DNA of 47,637 nt, from the NCBI GenBank assembly GCA_021851405.1, contig JAJZDW010000027.1, positions 1-47,637 of the forward strand, in the 5' to 3' direction. Below, in pieces: positions 28,172-42,918 of this stretch. The stretch is from Pseudomonadota bacterium (GTDB lineage Bacteria; Pseudomonadota; Gammaproteobacteria; Steroidobacterales; Steroidobacteraceae). Below the pieces are notes generated by a model. That model searched no databases. It was not told where the DNA came from and saw nothing but the letters and a program-made list of their open reading frames with translations. Position 1 is the first letter of the stretch. Every line of letters begins with the position of its first letter. Made by a program: the position numbers and the translations under genes.

Positions 28172-28462
28172 ATGGCCCTGACCCGCGAGCAAGTCGAAAA
28201 CATCGCCCACCTGGCCCGCCTCGAGCTCGAGCCGGCCGCGATCCCGCGCTTCCAGCAGAACCTCTCGAGCATCCTCGATTTCATCGGCGAGCTCGAGCGG
28301 GCCGAGACCGCGGGCGTGCCGCCCATGTCCCATCCGCTGCCGGGACTGACCCAGCGGTTGCGTGCCGATGCGGTCACCGAGAGCGACGAGCGTGAGCTGT
28401 ACCAGAGAAACGCCCCACAGGTGGCCGCCGGGCTCTACCTGGTGCCCAAGGTCATTGAATGA
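28172..28462 (+). CDS. gatC: Aspartyl/glutamyl-tRNA amidotransferase subunit C
   Basis: The product is 96 aa, the usual GatC size. It starts [18 protein letters not shown] (two turns of the conserved first helix) and contains the [16 protein letters not shown] region and the [10 protein letters not shown] end. GatC wraps GatA and GatB to stabilise the complex. The ATG at 28172 was chosen over an in-frame upstream extension, which lies in the divergent promoter region. It is the first gene of gatCAB. Confidence 0.96.
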   Translation: MALTREQVENIAHLARLELEPAAIPRFQQNLSSILDFIGELERAETAGVPPMSHPLPGLTQRLRADAVTESDERELYQRNAPQVAAGLYLVPKVIE

Positions 28463-28478
28463 GGCCGCCGAAGCCGTG

Positions 28479-29929
28479 ATGCACCGTCAAACCCTCACTC
28501 AGCTCGCGGCCGATCTGCGCGCCCGCAGAGTCTCCAGCGTCGAGCTGGTGCGCACGTTCCTGGCGCGCATCGAGGCGAGCCAGAGCGCCCTGAATGCCTT
28601 CGTCACGGTCACGGCCGAGCAGGCGCTCGCGCAGGCCGAGGCCGCCGACCGGGCGCTCGGGGCCGGTCGCGGCGGGCCGCTCGAGGGCGTGCCGTTCGGG
28701 CACAAGGACCTCTTCTGCACCGCCGGGGTGCGCACCACCTGCGGCTCGCGCATGCTCGAGAACTTCATCTCGCCCTACGATGCCACCGTGGTGAGCCGGC
28801 TGAGGGCCGCCGGCGCGGTGATGCTCGGCAAACTCAACATGGATGAGTTCGCCATGGGCTCCTCGAATGAGACCAGCTACTTCGGTCCGGTGCGCAATCC
28901 CTGGAACCGCGCACTGGTGCCCGGGGGCTCCTCGGGCGGCTCGGCGGCGGCCGTGGCCGCGCGACTGCTGCCGGCCGCCACCGCGACCGATACCGGGGGC
29001 TCGATTCGCCAGCCGGCCGCCTTCTGCGGGGTCACCGGCATCAAGCCGACCTACGGACGCGTCTCGCGCTACGGCATGATCGCCTTCGCCTCGAGCCTCG
29101 ATCAGGGCGGGGTCATTGCCGCGAGCGCCGAGGACGCCGCGCGGGTGCTGCGCGAGATGGCCGGGTTCGATCCGCGCGACTCGACCAGCGTCGATGCGCC
29201 GGTGCCCGATTACCTCGCCGGGCTCGAGCAGCCGCTCTCGGGCCTGAAAATCGGCCTGCTCAAGGAGTTCTTCGACACCGGGCTCGACCCGGCGTACGAA
29301 CGCTGCGTGCGCGAGGCGATCGGAGTGTTCGAGCGGCTCGGGGCGAGTGTGCGCGAGATCAGTCTGCCGAACATCCCGCTGTCGGTGCCCGTGTACTACG
29401 TGGTGGCCCCGGCGGAGTGCTCCTCGAACCTCGCCCGCTACGACGGGGTGCGCTTCGGGCACCGCTGCGCCGAGGCGCGCGACCTGGAGGACCTGTACAA
29501 GCGTTCCCGCTCCGAGGGCTTCGGCGCCGAGGTCCAGCGACGCATCATGACCGGCACTTACGTGCTCTCGGCCGGTTACTACGACGCGTACTACCTCAAG
29601 GCGCAGCGGGTGCGCCGCCTGATCACCGCGGACTTCGCGCGCGCCTTCGGCGAGGTGGACCTGCTGATGGGCCCGACGACGCCCACGCCCGCGTTCGAGC
29701 TGGGCGCCAAGGTGGCCGATCCGATCACCATGTATCTGAACGACATTTACACCATCAGCGCGAACCTGGCCGGGCTGCCGGCGATGTCGGTGCCCTGCGG
29801 GTTCGCCGCGGGCCTGCCGGCCGGTCTGCAGATCATCGGGCCGCATTTCGCCGAGGAGCGCCTGCTCAACGCCGCGCACCGCTACCAGCGCGAGACCGAT
29901 TGGCATCTGCGCATCCCGGAGGCGTACGC

Positions 29930-29933
<4 letters not shown>
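28479..29933 (+). CDS. gatA: Aspartyl/glutamyl-tRNA amidotransferase subunit A
   Basis: The product is 484 aa, an amidase-signature enzyme. It releases ammonia from glutamine and channels it to GatB. The Ser-cisSer-Lys triad is visible: lysine in PFGHKDLF, serines in [16 protein letters not shown] and [11 protein letters not shown]. The ATG at 28479 lies 16 bases after gatC, and the gene overlaps gatB by four bases. The trimeric enzyme converts Glu-tRNA(Gln) or Asp-tRNA(Asn) to the amidated form. Which substrate is used here cannot be settled from this window. Confidence 0.97.
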
Positions 29934-31369
<1,436 letters not shown>

Positions 31370-31400
31370 GTCGCGCCTGAGAATGCTCCATGCTGCGCGC

Positions 31401-32321
31401 ATGGACGCTGACACAGGTTACGACACGGTACGCCGCTTCCTCGTCGATGAGCAGCCGGTGCGCGGGCACTGGGTGCGCCTCGAGGAGGCGTGGCGTGCGT
31501 TGCGCGCCAACGGCGAGTACCCGCCGGCCGTGCGCGCGTTGCTCGGTGAGGCCGTGGCCGCCTCGGTACTGCTCGCGGCAACGCTGAAGTTCCGCGGACG
31601 GCTCACGCTGCAAATGCAGGGGCACGGGGCCGTCAGTCTGCTCGTTGCGCAATGCACCCACGAGTTCGGTGTGCGGGCCGTGGCGCATTACGACGACTCA
31701 CTCGCGGCGGCGATCGATGCCGAGCGTTCCCCGGGCGAGACGTTCCGCGCGCTCGTGGGGGAGGGCGGCCGGTTCACGGTCACCATCGAGGCGGACGAGC
31801 GCAACCTGCGCTACCAGGGCATCGTGCCGCTCGCCGGGGAGTCGCTCGCGCAATCCCTGGAGGCGTATTTCAGTGCCTCGGAGCAACTGCCGACCTGTGT
31901 GCAGCTGGCCGCGGACGAGGCGCGCTGCGCGGGGTTGCTGGTGCAGAAGCTGCCGCAGTCCGAGGCGAGCGCCGGTGCCGAGGCGCTCTGGCAGTCGGTG
32001 CTGCGCGGCATGCAGCGCCTCGGGCCCGAGGCGCTGCTCGACACCGACGTGGAGGCGGTGCTCGGCACGGTGCTGCCCGAGCACGACGTGCGCCTCTTCA
32101 GCGGTTCGACCGTGCTGTTCGAGTGCCGCTGCGGCGAAGGGCGGGTGACCTCGCTGCTGCGGTCGCTCGGGGCCGATGAGGTGCGCGAAATCCTCGCCGA
32201 GGAAGGCGCGGTCACCGTGACGTGCGAGTTTTGCCGCCGCCCCTACCGGTTCGATGCGCAGGCCGTCGAAGCGCTGTTCACGGACAGCGGTGCGGCGGAC
32301 GTGTCGGCCCTGATCCACTGA
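31401..32321 (+). CDS. hslO: Redox-regulated chaperone Hsp33
   Basis: The product is 306 aa from the ATG at 31401, which fits E. coli Hsp33 best; an ATG at 31383 would add six residues. It is a holdase activated by oxidative unfolding. The N-terminal domain contains AATLKFRGRLTLQMQGHG. The redox switch holds the four zinc cysteines as CRC (with FECRCGEGR) and CEFC, near the C-terminus. It is not functionally tied to gatB upstream, and a strong palindrome follows the stop codon. Confidence 0.94.
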   Translation: MDADTGYDTVRRFLVDEQPVRGHWVRLEEAWRALRANGEYPPAVRALLGEAVAASVLLAATLKFRGRLTLQMQGHGAVSLLVAQCTHEFGVRAVAHYDDSLAAAIDAERSPGETFRALVGEGGRFTVTIEADERNLRYQGIVPLAGESLAQSLEAYFSASEQLPTCVQLAADEARCAGLLVQKLPQSEASAGAEALWQSVLRGMQRLGPEALLDTDVEAVLGTVLPEHDVRLFSGSTVLFECRCGEGRVTSLLRSLGADEVREILAEEGAVTVTCEFCRRPYRFDAQAVEALFTDSGAADVSALIH

Positions 32322-32326
32322 CGTTC

Positions 32327-32352
32327 GGTGACCCGCCGATCGGCGGGTCACC
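32327..32352. terminator. Perfect 26-base palindrome after hslO
   Basis: Two 13-base arms (GGTGACCCGCCGA and its exact complement) meet without a spacer, six bases after the hslO stop. As RNA it would form an 11-bp GC-rich stem with a four-base loop, suitable as a terminator in either direction, though no T-tract follows. As DNA it could be a dimer-binding site upstream of the ArsR-type gene. The terminator reading is favoured by its position. Confidence 0.5.
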
Positions 32353-32371
32353 CGGCATCCTCCCGGAGCGA

Positions 32372-32412
32372 TTCCCTGCGTCGCCCGACTATGCTATCTT
32401 TCGATTAAAGAT
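32372..32412 (+). promoter_or_regulatory. Likely promoter and operator of the ArsR/methyltransferase-like regulator
   Basis: TTCCCT (32372-32377) and TATCTT (32395-32400) are 17 bases apart, giving a plausible sigma-70 promoter. An inverted repeat, ATCTTT (32396-32401) and AAAGAT (32407-32412) with a five-base spacer, overlaps the -10 and the expected start site. ArsR-type repressors bind short AT-rich inverted repeats at exactly such positions, so autorepression is likely (inference). Confidence 0.45.
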
Positions 32413-32434
32413 TTGTGCAATTCTTGAAATCCAC

Positions 32435-33343
32435 GTGCTGCCGTTCGACGATACCCTGCTCTGGTTGCGCGCCGCGGCCGAGGCGACCCGCCTGCGGCTG
32501 CTGGCCTTGTGCGCCGAGCGTGAGTTGAGCGTCTCAGACCTGGCCGAAGTGCTCGGCCAGAGCGAGCCGCGGGTGTCACGGCATCTGCGCATCCTGACCG
32601 AGGGGGGCTTGGTTGAGCGGGTCCGTCAGGGACAGTGGGTGCATTACCGTCTGGCGCACTCGACGCCGGCGGCGAATTTCGTGCGCGGCCTGCTGGGGCA
32701 GCTCGAGCGCCGCGATCCGGTGCTTGCGCAGGATCGCCAGCGCGTGCGGGCTCCCGGGGCGGCGCCGGGCGCCGCCCCGGCGGTCTCTCGTCTCGGGCGC
32801 GAGTTGCGAGCCGTGCTGGAGGTGGAGATGGCGCCGCCGCCGGCCTCGGTGCTGCTGATCGGCGTCGAGCATCCGGAGCTGCTGCTCAGCGTGGTGGAGC
32901 GTGCCGGGCAATGCACCGCGCTCGCGCATTCGCGCCGCGCGGCGCAGGCGGCGCGCACGACGCTGGCGCGGCTGAAGCGGACGTGCCGGATCGTTCAGGC
33001 CGCCGGTGCCGAGAGGATCAGCACCCAGGACGTGCAGCGCCTGGGCGCGCCGTTCGAGGCGGTGGTGATCGATCATCTGGCGCTTGCAGCCGGGGCGAGC
33101 CCGATGCTGCTCGCCACGGCGCGCGCCGTGCTCGTCCCCGGTGGGCGGCTGTGGTTGTTCGAGCGCTACCCGCCGGCGCTCGCCGAGCGGGTCGTCGAGC
33201 ATCCTCTGGCGGGGCTGCGCCGGCGACTGACCGAGGCGCGCCTGGAGTGTCAGCGGATCCGGCCGATCGAGGCGGACGGCCAGCACGTGCTCGGCGCCTC
33301 CGCCATCGCCGGCGGCGCACTTTCGCTGAGCCGTGTCGGCTGA
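32435..33343 (+). CDS. ArsR-family regulator with degenerate methyltransferase-like C-terminal domain (SahR-like candidate)
   Basis: The product is 302 aa from the GTG at 32435; this start is inferred from where ArsR similarity begins. The N-terminal winged helix (about 8-75) reads EATRLRLLALCAERELSVSD, then LGQSEPRVSRHLRIL and the wing RQGQWVHYRL. There is no metal-binding ELCVCDL motif. Residues 118-290 look like a class I SAM-methyltransferase fold, but motif I, normally a GxGxG loop, reads ASVLLIGVEHPELL and lacks it. Catalysis is doubtful; ligand sensing is more likely. It lies directly upstream of metF and metH. ArsR-type SahR regulators of the methionine cycle are known, and this may be one (inference). 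Confidence 0.78.
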   Translation: MLPFDDTLLWLRAAAEATRLRLLALCAERELSVSDLAEVLGQSEPRVSRHLRILTEGGLVERVRQGQWVHYRLAHSTPAANFVRGLLGQLERRDPVLAQDRQRVRAPGAAPGAAPAVSRLGRELRAVLEVEMAPPPASVLLIGVEHPELLLSVVERAGQCTALAHSRRAAQAARTTLARLKRTCRIVQAAGAERISTQDVQRLGAPFEAVVIDHLALAAGASPMLLATARAVLVPGGRLWLFERYPPALAERVVEHPLAGLRRRLTEARLECQRIRPIEADGQHVLGASAIAGGALSLSRVG

Positions 33344-33360
33344 GCGGGATCGGCACACGC

Positions 33361-33377
33361 TGCGGCGAGGCGCCGCA
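33361..33377 (+). promoter_or_regulatory. Hairpin upstream of metF
   Basis: TGCGGCG and CGCCGCA form a perfect 7-bp stem with an AGG loop, 21 bases before the metF GTG. The 54-base gap has no consensus SAM or cobalamin riboswitch, so this is only a short hairpin. It could terminate or modulate readthrough from the regulator gene into metF. Confidence 0.35.
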
Positions 33378-33391
33378 CATGACAGAGGTGA

Positions 33392-38081
<4,690 letters not shown>

Positions 38082-38088
<7 letters not shown>

Positions 38089-38106
38089 GCCGCTGCGGCT
38101 CAGCCG
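38082..38106. terminator. Perfect hairpin spanning both stop codons of metH and the convergent gene
   Basis: An 11-bp stem (CGGCTGAGCCG at 38082-38092 and its exact complement at 38096-38106) encloses a three-base loop. The metH TGA lies in one arm and the TGA of the minus-strand gene in the other, at symmetrical positions. It is well placed as a bidirectional terminator, although no T-tract flanks it. Confidence 0.55.
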
Positions 38107-38903
38107 GGCTTGCCGCTCTGGCGCAGCTCGAGGTCGCTGAAGGTGTTCAGCACGATGGCGGTGAAGAAAATTCCGCCCATCGCGAGCAGCGCCAGCATCA
38201 CCGCCGCGATCAGCGCTCGCGCGGCCGGCTGATGAGTCGCGCCCGGCACGATCAGTGCCGCCATGACTTCGGCGAAGAACAACACGGTGATGATGATCGA
38301 GGCGGCGATGGCGTAGAGCGCCAGAGTCCGCCACCAGTTGCCGCGGACCAGCCGCACACTGTACGCGAGGCTCTGCAGCACACTCTTGTGGGTGAGCATG
38401 CGCGCCGGCAGAGCGAGCGAGAGCGCAACCAGCGCGTAGATCGAGGCGAGTAACATCACGCCGAACAGCGCCGAGCGATACGGTTCGATCAGCGAGAGCG
38501 GCCAGCTGAGCAGTGCCAGAATCAGCAGGTTGCCGAGCAGGATGATCGCCACGATGGCCGGCGTTTGCTTGAGCGCCTCGAGCAGGTCGGCAGGTCCGGC
38601 TGCGCGCCCGGCGGCCACGGTCGCCTGGCGCAGCAGCGTCGCCATCCAGAGGATGCAGAAGAGCAGATACCCGACCGTGTACAGCGTGATCCACACCGGA
38701 TCGTTCATCTGCGCGGCCGAGGGAATGAGCGGAGGCATCCGCCCGCGCGACAGTTCGTACAGCGTCGGCAGCTGCAGCAGTAAGATGGCCAACGAGCCGT
38801 ACGGCATGCACTTCGGCAGCGTGGCGCGGAAGATCTTCAGGCTCGAGTCGAGCAGTTCCGCGAGCGTACGCGGGCGTGTGGGAGGATAAAGTGTAATGGC
38901 CAT
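38100..38903 (-). CDS. Membrane protein of unknown function
   Basis: The product is 267 aa from the ATG at 38903. I do not recognise a named family. The N-terminus (PRTLAELLDSSLKIFRATLP) resembles the start of glycerophosphoryl-diester-type membrane domains (DUF7847/YciC-like). Six hydrophobic helices lie at about 35-50, 75-95, 115-135, 140-165, 190-215 and 230-255. There is no signal peptide, lipobox or catalytic motif. It is monocistronic, convergent with metH and divergent from prmC across 20 bases. Confidence 0.7.
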   Translation of the reverse strand: MAITLYPPTRPRTLAELLDSSLKIFRATLPKCMPYGSLAILLLQLPTLYELSRGRMPPLIPSAAQMNDPVWITLYTVGYLLFCILWMATLLRQATVAAGRAAGPADLLEALKQTPAIVAIILLGNLLILALLSWPLSLIEPYRSALFGVMLLASIYALVALSLALPARMLTHKSVLQSLAYSVRLVRGNWWRTLALYAIAASIIITVLFFAEVMAALIVPGATHQPAARALIAAVMLALLAMGGIFFTAIVLNTFSDLELRQSGKPG

Positions 38904-38923
38904 CCGCCAATCATAACTGTGCC

Positions 38924-39805
38924 ATGACGCGAACCGCCATTGAGCCGAGCACCCCCACGCTCGCAGCGCTGCTCGCCGCGGCCCGCCGGCGTCTTGCCGC
39001 GGCGCTGCGCGCCGATGTGAACCGCACCCCGGAACTGGATTCCGAGCTGCTGCTCGCCGAGGTGCTCGGCCAGTCGCGAGCCTACCTCGCCGCGCACCCC
39101 GAAGCGCGGCCCGGCGCCGATGCGCTGCGGCGCTTCCAGGAGCTGATCGAACGGCGTGCAGCCGGGGAGCCGGTGGCCTATCTGCTCGGGCGCAAAGGGT
39201 TCTGGACCTTCGAGCTCGAGGTGAGCCCGGCGGTCCTCGTGCCTCGCCCCGAGACCGAGCTGCTGATCGAGCGGGCCCTGGCGCTGCGGCCCGACGTGCA
39301 CGGCCGGCTCGCCGATCTCGGCACCGGCTCAGGCGCGATCGCCATCGCGCTTGCGCTCGAGCGGCCCGGGTGGGCGGTGGTGGCGAGCGACCTGTCCGCC
39401 GAGGCGCTCGCGCTCGCTCGGCGCAACGCCGAGCGGCTCGTGCCGGGGCGAATCGAGCTGCGCCCGGGCCGCTGGTGTGCGGCACTGCCCGCAGGCGCGT
39501 TCGATCTGCTGGTGAGCAATCCCCCGTACATCGGGGCTGCGGATCCGGCGCTCGGCACGCTGAGCTTCGAGCCGGCGTTGGCGCTGGTGAGCGGGCCGGA
39601 CGGGCTCGGGGCGCTGCGCGAGATCATCGCCGCCGCCCCCGCGCACCTGGCCCCCGGCGGCTGGCTGCTGCTCGAGCACGGCGCGCAGCAGGGCGCGGCC
39701 GTCGCGGACGAGCTTGCGGCGCGAGGCTTTGTTACAGTGCGCACCCACCGCGATCTGGCGGGGCGCGAGCGCATGACGGAGGGCCAATGGCCGGCAATTC
39801 GCTGA
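38924..39805 (+). CDS. prmC: Release-factor glutamine methyltransferase PrmC
   Basis: The product is 293 aa. It methylates the glutamine of the GGQ motif in release factors. An N-terminal helical domain (with LDSELLLAEVLGQSRAYL) is followed by a SAM domain carrying ADLGTGSGAIAIALA and the catalytic SNPPYIG. prfA, the gene of its substrate RF1, is nearby but convergent, separated by ppiB and mtgA, whereas in E. coli the two are adjacent in an operon after hemA. Confidence 0.96.
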   Translation: MTRTAIEPSTPTLAALLAAARRRLAAALRADVNRTPELDSELLLAEVLGQSRAYLAAHPEARPGADALRRFQELIERRAAGEPVAYLLGRKGFWTFELEVSPAVLVPRPETELLIERALALRPDVHGRLADLGTGSGAIAIALALERPGWAVVASDLSAEALALARRNAERLVPGRIELRPGRWCAALPAGAFDLLVSNPPYIGAADPALGTLSFEPALALVSGPDGLGALREIIAAAPAHLAPGGWLLLEHGAQQGAAVADELAARGFVTVRTHRDLAGRERMTEGQWPAIR

Positions 39806-40290
39806 TTCGATTCGAAACGTCGCACGGGGATTTCACGGTGGAGCTGTACGCTGAGGAGGCGCCCGAGACCGTGGCGAACTTCCTCGCCTACGTCGATGCG
39901 GAGTTCTTCGACGGGACGATCTTTCACCGCATCGTGCCGGGCTTCGTCATCCAGGGCGGCGGACTCGATGCGGAATTCGCCAACCGGCAGACGCGCGATC
40001 CGATCCGCAACGAGGCGAAGAACGGTCTGAAGAACCTGCGGGGCACGCTCTCGATGGCCCGCACCAGCGCCATCGACAGCGCCACCTCGCAGTTCTTCGT
40101 CAATCTCGCCGACAACGCGTTTCTCGATCACAGCGGGCGGGATTTCGGTTACGCCGTGTTCGGCCGGGTGAGCGACGGCATGGCGGTGATCGATGCGATC
40201 GCCAGCGTGCCGACCGGGCGGCGCAAGGGTTATCAGGACGCGCCGCTCGAAGACGTCGTGATCAAGTCGGCGCGGCGCCTCGGCGCCTGA
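39787..40290 (+). CDS. ppiB: Peptidyl-prolyl cis-trans isomerase, cyclophilin type (PpiB-like)
   Basis: The product is 167 aa, a single cyclophilin domain without a signal peptide, hence cytoplasmic. Motifs are FFDGTIFHRIVPGFVIQGG, the catalytic arginine in FHRI, and MARTSAIDSATSQFFVNL. It catalyses proline isomerisation during protein folding. The start at 39787 lies inside the last 19 bases of prmC, so the two are probably translationally coupled. Confidence 0.95.
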   Translation: MAGNSLIRFETSHGDFTVELYAEEAPETVANFLAYVDAEFFDGTIFHRIVPGFVIQGGGLDAEFANRQTRDPIRNEAKNGLKNLRGTLSMARTSAIDSATSQFFVNLADNAFLDHSGRDFGYAVFGRVSDGMAVIDAIASVPTGRRKGYQDAPLEDVVIKSARRLGA

Positions 40291-40305
40291 GCGCACGCCC
40301 CGTTC

Positions 40306-40334
40306 GGTGCCGCAGGATGCGCCTGCGGCGCACC
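40306..40334 (+). terminator. Hairpin between ppiB and mtgA
   Basis: GCCGCAGG (40309-40316) and CCTGCGGC (40322-40329) form an 8-bp stem with an ATGCG loop; three further pairs form after a two-base bulge. It lies in the 70-base gap, 15 bases after the ppiB stop. It may end prmC-ppiB transcription, but no T-tract follows. Confidence 0.4.
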
Positions 40335-40360
40335 CTGCGGGCCCAGAGGGGAATACCGGC

Positions 40361-41092
40361 ATGCGTCAGCGGGGATTCGGGCCGTGGCTGCGGCGGGCGT
40401 TACTGAAGGCGCTGCTCGCCTGGCTTGCCCTCACCGTGCTGCCGGTGCTGGCGCTGCGCTGGGTGCATCCATTCACCAGCGCCTTCATGCTCGAGGCGAA
40501 GTGGCGGGCGCTGCATGCCGGGCAGCGGCACTACCGCACCGACTATCGCTGGGTGGCCTACCGGCAGATCTCCCCCGAGGTCGGGCTGGCCGCGGTGGCC
40601 TCGGAAGATCAGACCTTCCCGTACAACCACGGCTTCGATTTCCAGGAAATCGACGACGCCATCCACACCGCCGAGCGCGGCGGGCGGTTGCGCGGGGCGA
40701 GCACGATCACGCAGCAGGTGGCTAAGAACCTATTCCTCTGGGGCGGGCGCAGCTGGGTGCGCAAGGGAGTCGAGGCGTACCTGACGGTGCTCATCGATGT
40801 GCTCTGGCCGAAGCAGCGTGTGCTTCAGACGTACCTGAACATCGCGCAGTTCGGCCACGGGATCTTCGGCGTCGAGGCCGCTTCCGAGCGTTTCTTCCAC
40901 GAACCGGCGGCGCATTTGACGCGTGCCCAGGCGGCGCTGCTCGCCGCCGTGCTGCCCGACCCGGTGCACTGGCACGTTGCCCATCCCTCGCCGTTCGTCC
41001 GCTGGCGCCAACAGTGGCTGCTGCACCAGATGAGCGATCTGGGCGGCCCGGCGTACCTGCATTCACACCGGCCGCCGCACGGGGTGCGCTGA
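40361..41092 (+). CDS. mtgA: Monofunctional biosynthetic peptidoglycan transglycosylase
   Basis: The product is 243 aa from the ATG at 40361, with a GAGGGGA ribosome binding site. One N-terminal transmembrane helix (about 10-32) is followed by a GT51 domain. The catalytic glutamate is in ASEDQTFPYNHGFD, and GASTITQQVAKNLFLW and the YLNIAQFGHGIFGVEAA motif are intact. There is no transpeptidase domain. It polymerises lipid II and would complement the RodA/PBP2 system encoded at 22-25 kb. Confidence 0.95.
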   Translation: MRQRGFGPWLRRALLKALLAWLALTVLPVLALRWVHPFTSAFMLEAKWRALHAGQRHYRTDYRWVAYRQISPEVGLAAVASEDQTFPYNHGFDFQEIDDAIHTAERGGRLRGASTITQQVAKNLFLWGGRSWVRKGVEAYLTVLIDVLWPKQRVLQTYLNIAQFGHGIFGVEAASERFFHEPAAHLTRAQAALLAAVLPDPVHWHVAHPSPFVRWRQQWLLHQMSDLGGPAYLHSHRPPHGVR

Positions 41093-41108
41093 GCGCGCCG
41101 CGCCGTCC

Positions 41109-42191
41109 TCAGGACTCCATCTCGGCGAGCAGTTCCGCCTGGTGCTCGTGCGCGAGCGCATCGAGCAGCTCCTCGAGCTCCCCGTTCATGATCTGTGCGA
41201 GCTTGTAGAGCGTCAGGTTGATGCGGTGGTCCGTGACTCTGCCCTGCGGGAAGTTGTAGGTGCGGATCCGCTCGGAGCGATCACCACTGCCGACCTGCAG
41301 GCGGCGCGAGTGCGCCTGGGCGCTCGCCTGCTTCTCCTGCTCGGAGGCGAGCAGCCGCGCGCGCAGCAGCGCCATCGCGCGCGAGCGGTTCTTGTGCTGC
41401 GAGCGCTCGTCCTGACATTCGACCACGATGCCGCTCGGCAGGTGCGTGATGCGCACCGCCGAGTCGGTCTTGTTCACGTGCTGACCGCCGGCCCCGGAGG
41501 AGCGGTACGTGTCGATGCGCAGCTCCGCCGGATTGATCTCGATGGAGGAGATCTCATCGAGTTCGGGCAGGATCGCGACCGTGCAGGCCGAGGTGTGGAT
41601 GCGGCCCTGGGCCTCGGTCGCCGGCACCCGTTGCACGCGGTGGGTGCCGGATTCGAACTTCAGCCGCGAGAACGCACCACGCCCGACGATGCGGCTGATG
41701 ATCTCCTTGTGGCCACCGTGCTCCCCGGCGCTCTCGCTCAGCACCTCGACCGTGAAGCCTTTCGACTCCGCGTAGCGTGCATACATGCGAAACAGATCCC
41801 CGGCGAACAGCGCCGCTTCGTCCCCACCGGTGCCGGCGCGCACTTCGAGGAAGATGTTCTTCTCATCGCGCGGGTCCTGCGGCAGCAGCAGCGCATTGAG
41901 GTCCGCCTCGGCGATGCTCAGGGCGGCAACGACGCGGCTCTGTTCCTCCTCGCCGAGCTCGCGCATGCCGGGGTCGGTATCGGCGAGCATGCCGCGCGCG
42001 TCCGCGAGGTCGCGCTCGAGGGCACGATAGGCGAGCATCTGCACGGCGAGCGGTTGCAGCCGGGCATATTCGACCGATAGCTCGCGGAACTGCGCCGAGC
42101 CGCCGTCGAGCTCAGGCGAGGCCAGCAGGCGGCCCACCTCCTCGAATCGGTCGGAGAGCTTCTCGAGCCGCTGGCGGATGGAGTCCTTCAT
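41109..42191 (-). CDS. prfA: Peptide chain release factor 1
   Basis: The product is 360 aa from the ATG at 42191; nine upstream codons are open but not typical of the family. The codon-recognition tripeptide PAT appears in [12 protein letters not shown], which fits UAA/UAG reading. The catalytic GGQ is in [14 protein letters not shown]. It is the substrate of PrmC encoded nearby. It is convergent with mtgA over 16 bases and divergent from lolB. No hemA is adjacent inside the window. Confidence 0.98.
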   Translation of the reverse strand: MKDSIRQRLEKLSDRFEEVGRLLASPELDGGSAQFRELSVEYARLQPLAVQMLAYRALERDLADARGMLADTDPGMRELGEEEQSRVVAALSIAEADLNALLLPQDPRDEKNIFLEVRAGTGGDEAALFAGDLFRMYARYAESKGFTVEVLSESAGEHGGHKEIISRIVGRGAFSRLKFESGTHRVQRVPATEAQGRIHTSACTVAILPELDEISSIEINPAELRIDTYRSSGAGGQHVNKTDSAVRITHLPSGIVVECQDERSQHKNRSRAMALLRARLLASEQEKQASAQAHSRRLQVGSGDRSERIRTYNFPQGRVTDHRINLTLYKLAQIMNGELEELLDALAHEHQAELLAEMES

Positions 42192-42294
42192 GAGCCTGGA
42201 TCGAACGGGGGGCGGCATTCTCCGGGATCATCGCCGCCGCGACAAGACATCGTGCCGACAGTGGGCCGGGTCGCCTGAGCTATAGTGCCGTCCC

Positions 42295-42918
42295 ATGTCA
42301 CTCGAAGCTTCCCCCCGCGCCGGGCGGGCGCGCACGCTGGCGGCCCTCGGCGCACTCCTCGCCGTGGCGCTGAGCGCCTGTCAGACCGTGCCGGTGCCGC
42401 CGGCGCCCATCACCGCCTGGCACGTCAGGCGGCCGCTGCTGCAGGCGCAGCAGCGCTTCACGCTCACCGGGCGCGTCGCGGTCGCGGTCGGTACGCAGGG
42501 CTTCAATGCCGATTTGCGCTGGGTGCAGCGCGGTACGGGTACGCGCATCGTCCTCAGCGGCCCGTTCGGGGCCGGCGCGACGCAGGTGAGCGATCGCGCG
42601 GGTGAGCTCGGCGTGATTACCTCGCACGGCCGGCACCTCGGCAACGCCGCTGCGCGCGCTGCGCTCGAGCGGGAACTCGGATTCGACCCACCGCTGCGCA
42701 CGCTGCGCTACTGGATCCTCGGCGTGCCCGATCCGTCCACGCCCGCCCGGATCACCCTCGACGCGACCCAGCGCCTGACGCATCTGCAGCAGGCCGGCTG
42801 GTCTGTCGATTATCTCGCCTACCGTTCGGTCGGCGCCGAGTGGCTGCCGCGGTTGCTGACGGTGCGCCGGGGGGCGGTGCGCCTGCGCATGGTGGTGGAC
42901 GCATGGCATCTGCAATGA
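42295..42918 (+). CDS. lolB: Outer-membrane lipoprotein receptor LolB
   Basis: The product is 207 aa. A hydrophobic leader ends in the lipobox LSAC, with the lipidated cysteine at residue 29. The LolB beta-barrel contains FTLTGRVAVAVGTQGFNADLRW (as two strands), the RYWILGVPDPS loop and the W-x-V-DYLAY strand. LolB takes lipoproteins from LolA and inserts them into the outer membrane. A TATAGT box (42281-42286) lies eight bases before the ATG, without a clear -35. The gene overlaps ispE. Confidence 0.93.
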   Translation: MSLEASPRAGRARTLAALGALLAVALSACQTVPVPPAPITAWHVRRPLLQAQQRFTLTGRVAVAVGTQGFNADLRWVQRGTGTRIVLSGPFGAGATQVSDRAGELGVITSHGRHLGNAAARAALERELGFDPPLRTLRYWILGVPDPSTPARITLDATQRLTHLQQAGWSVDYLAYRSVGAEWLPRLLTVRRGAVRLRMVVDAWHLQ

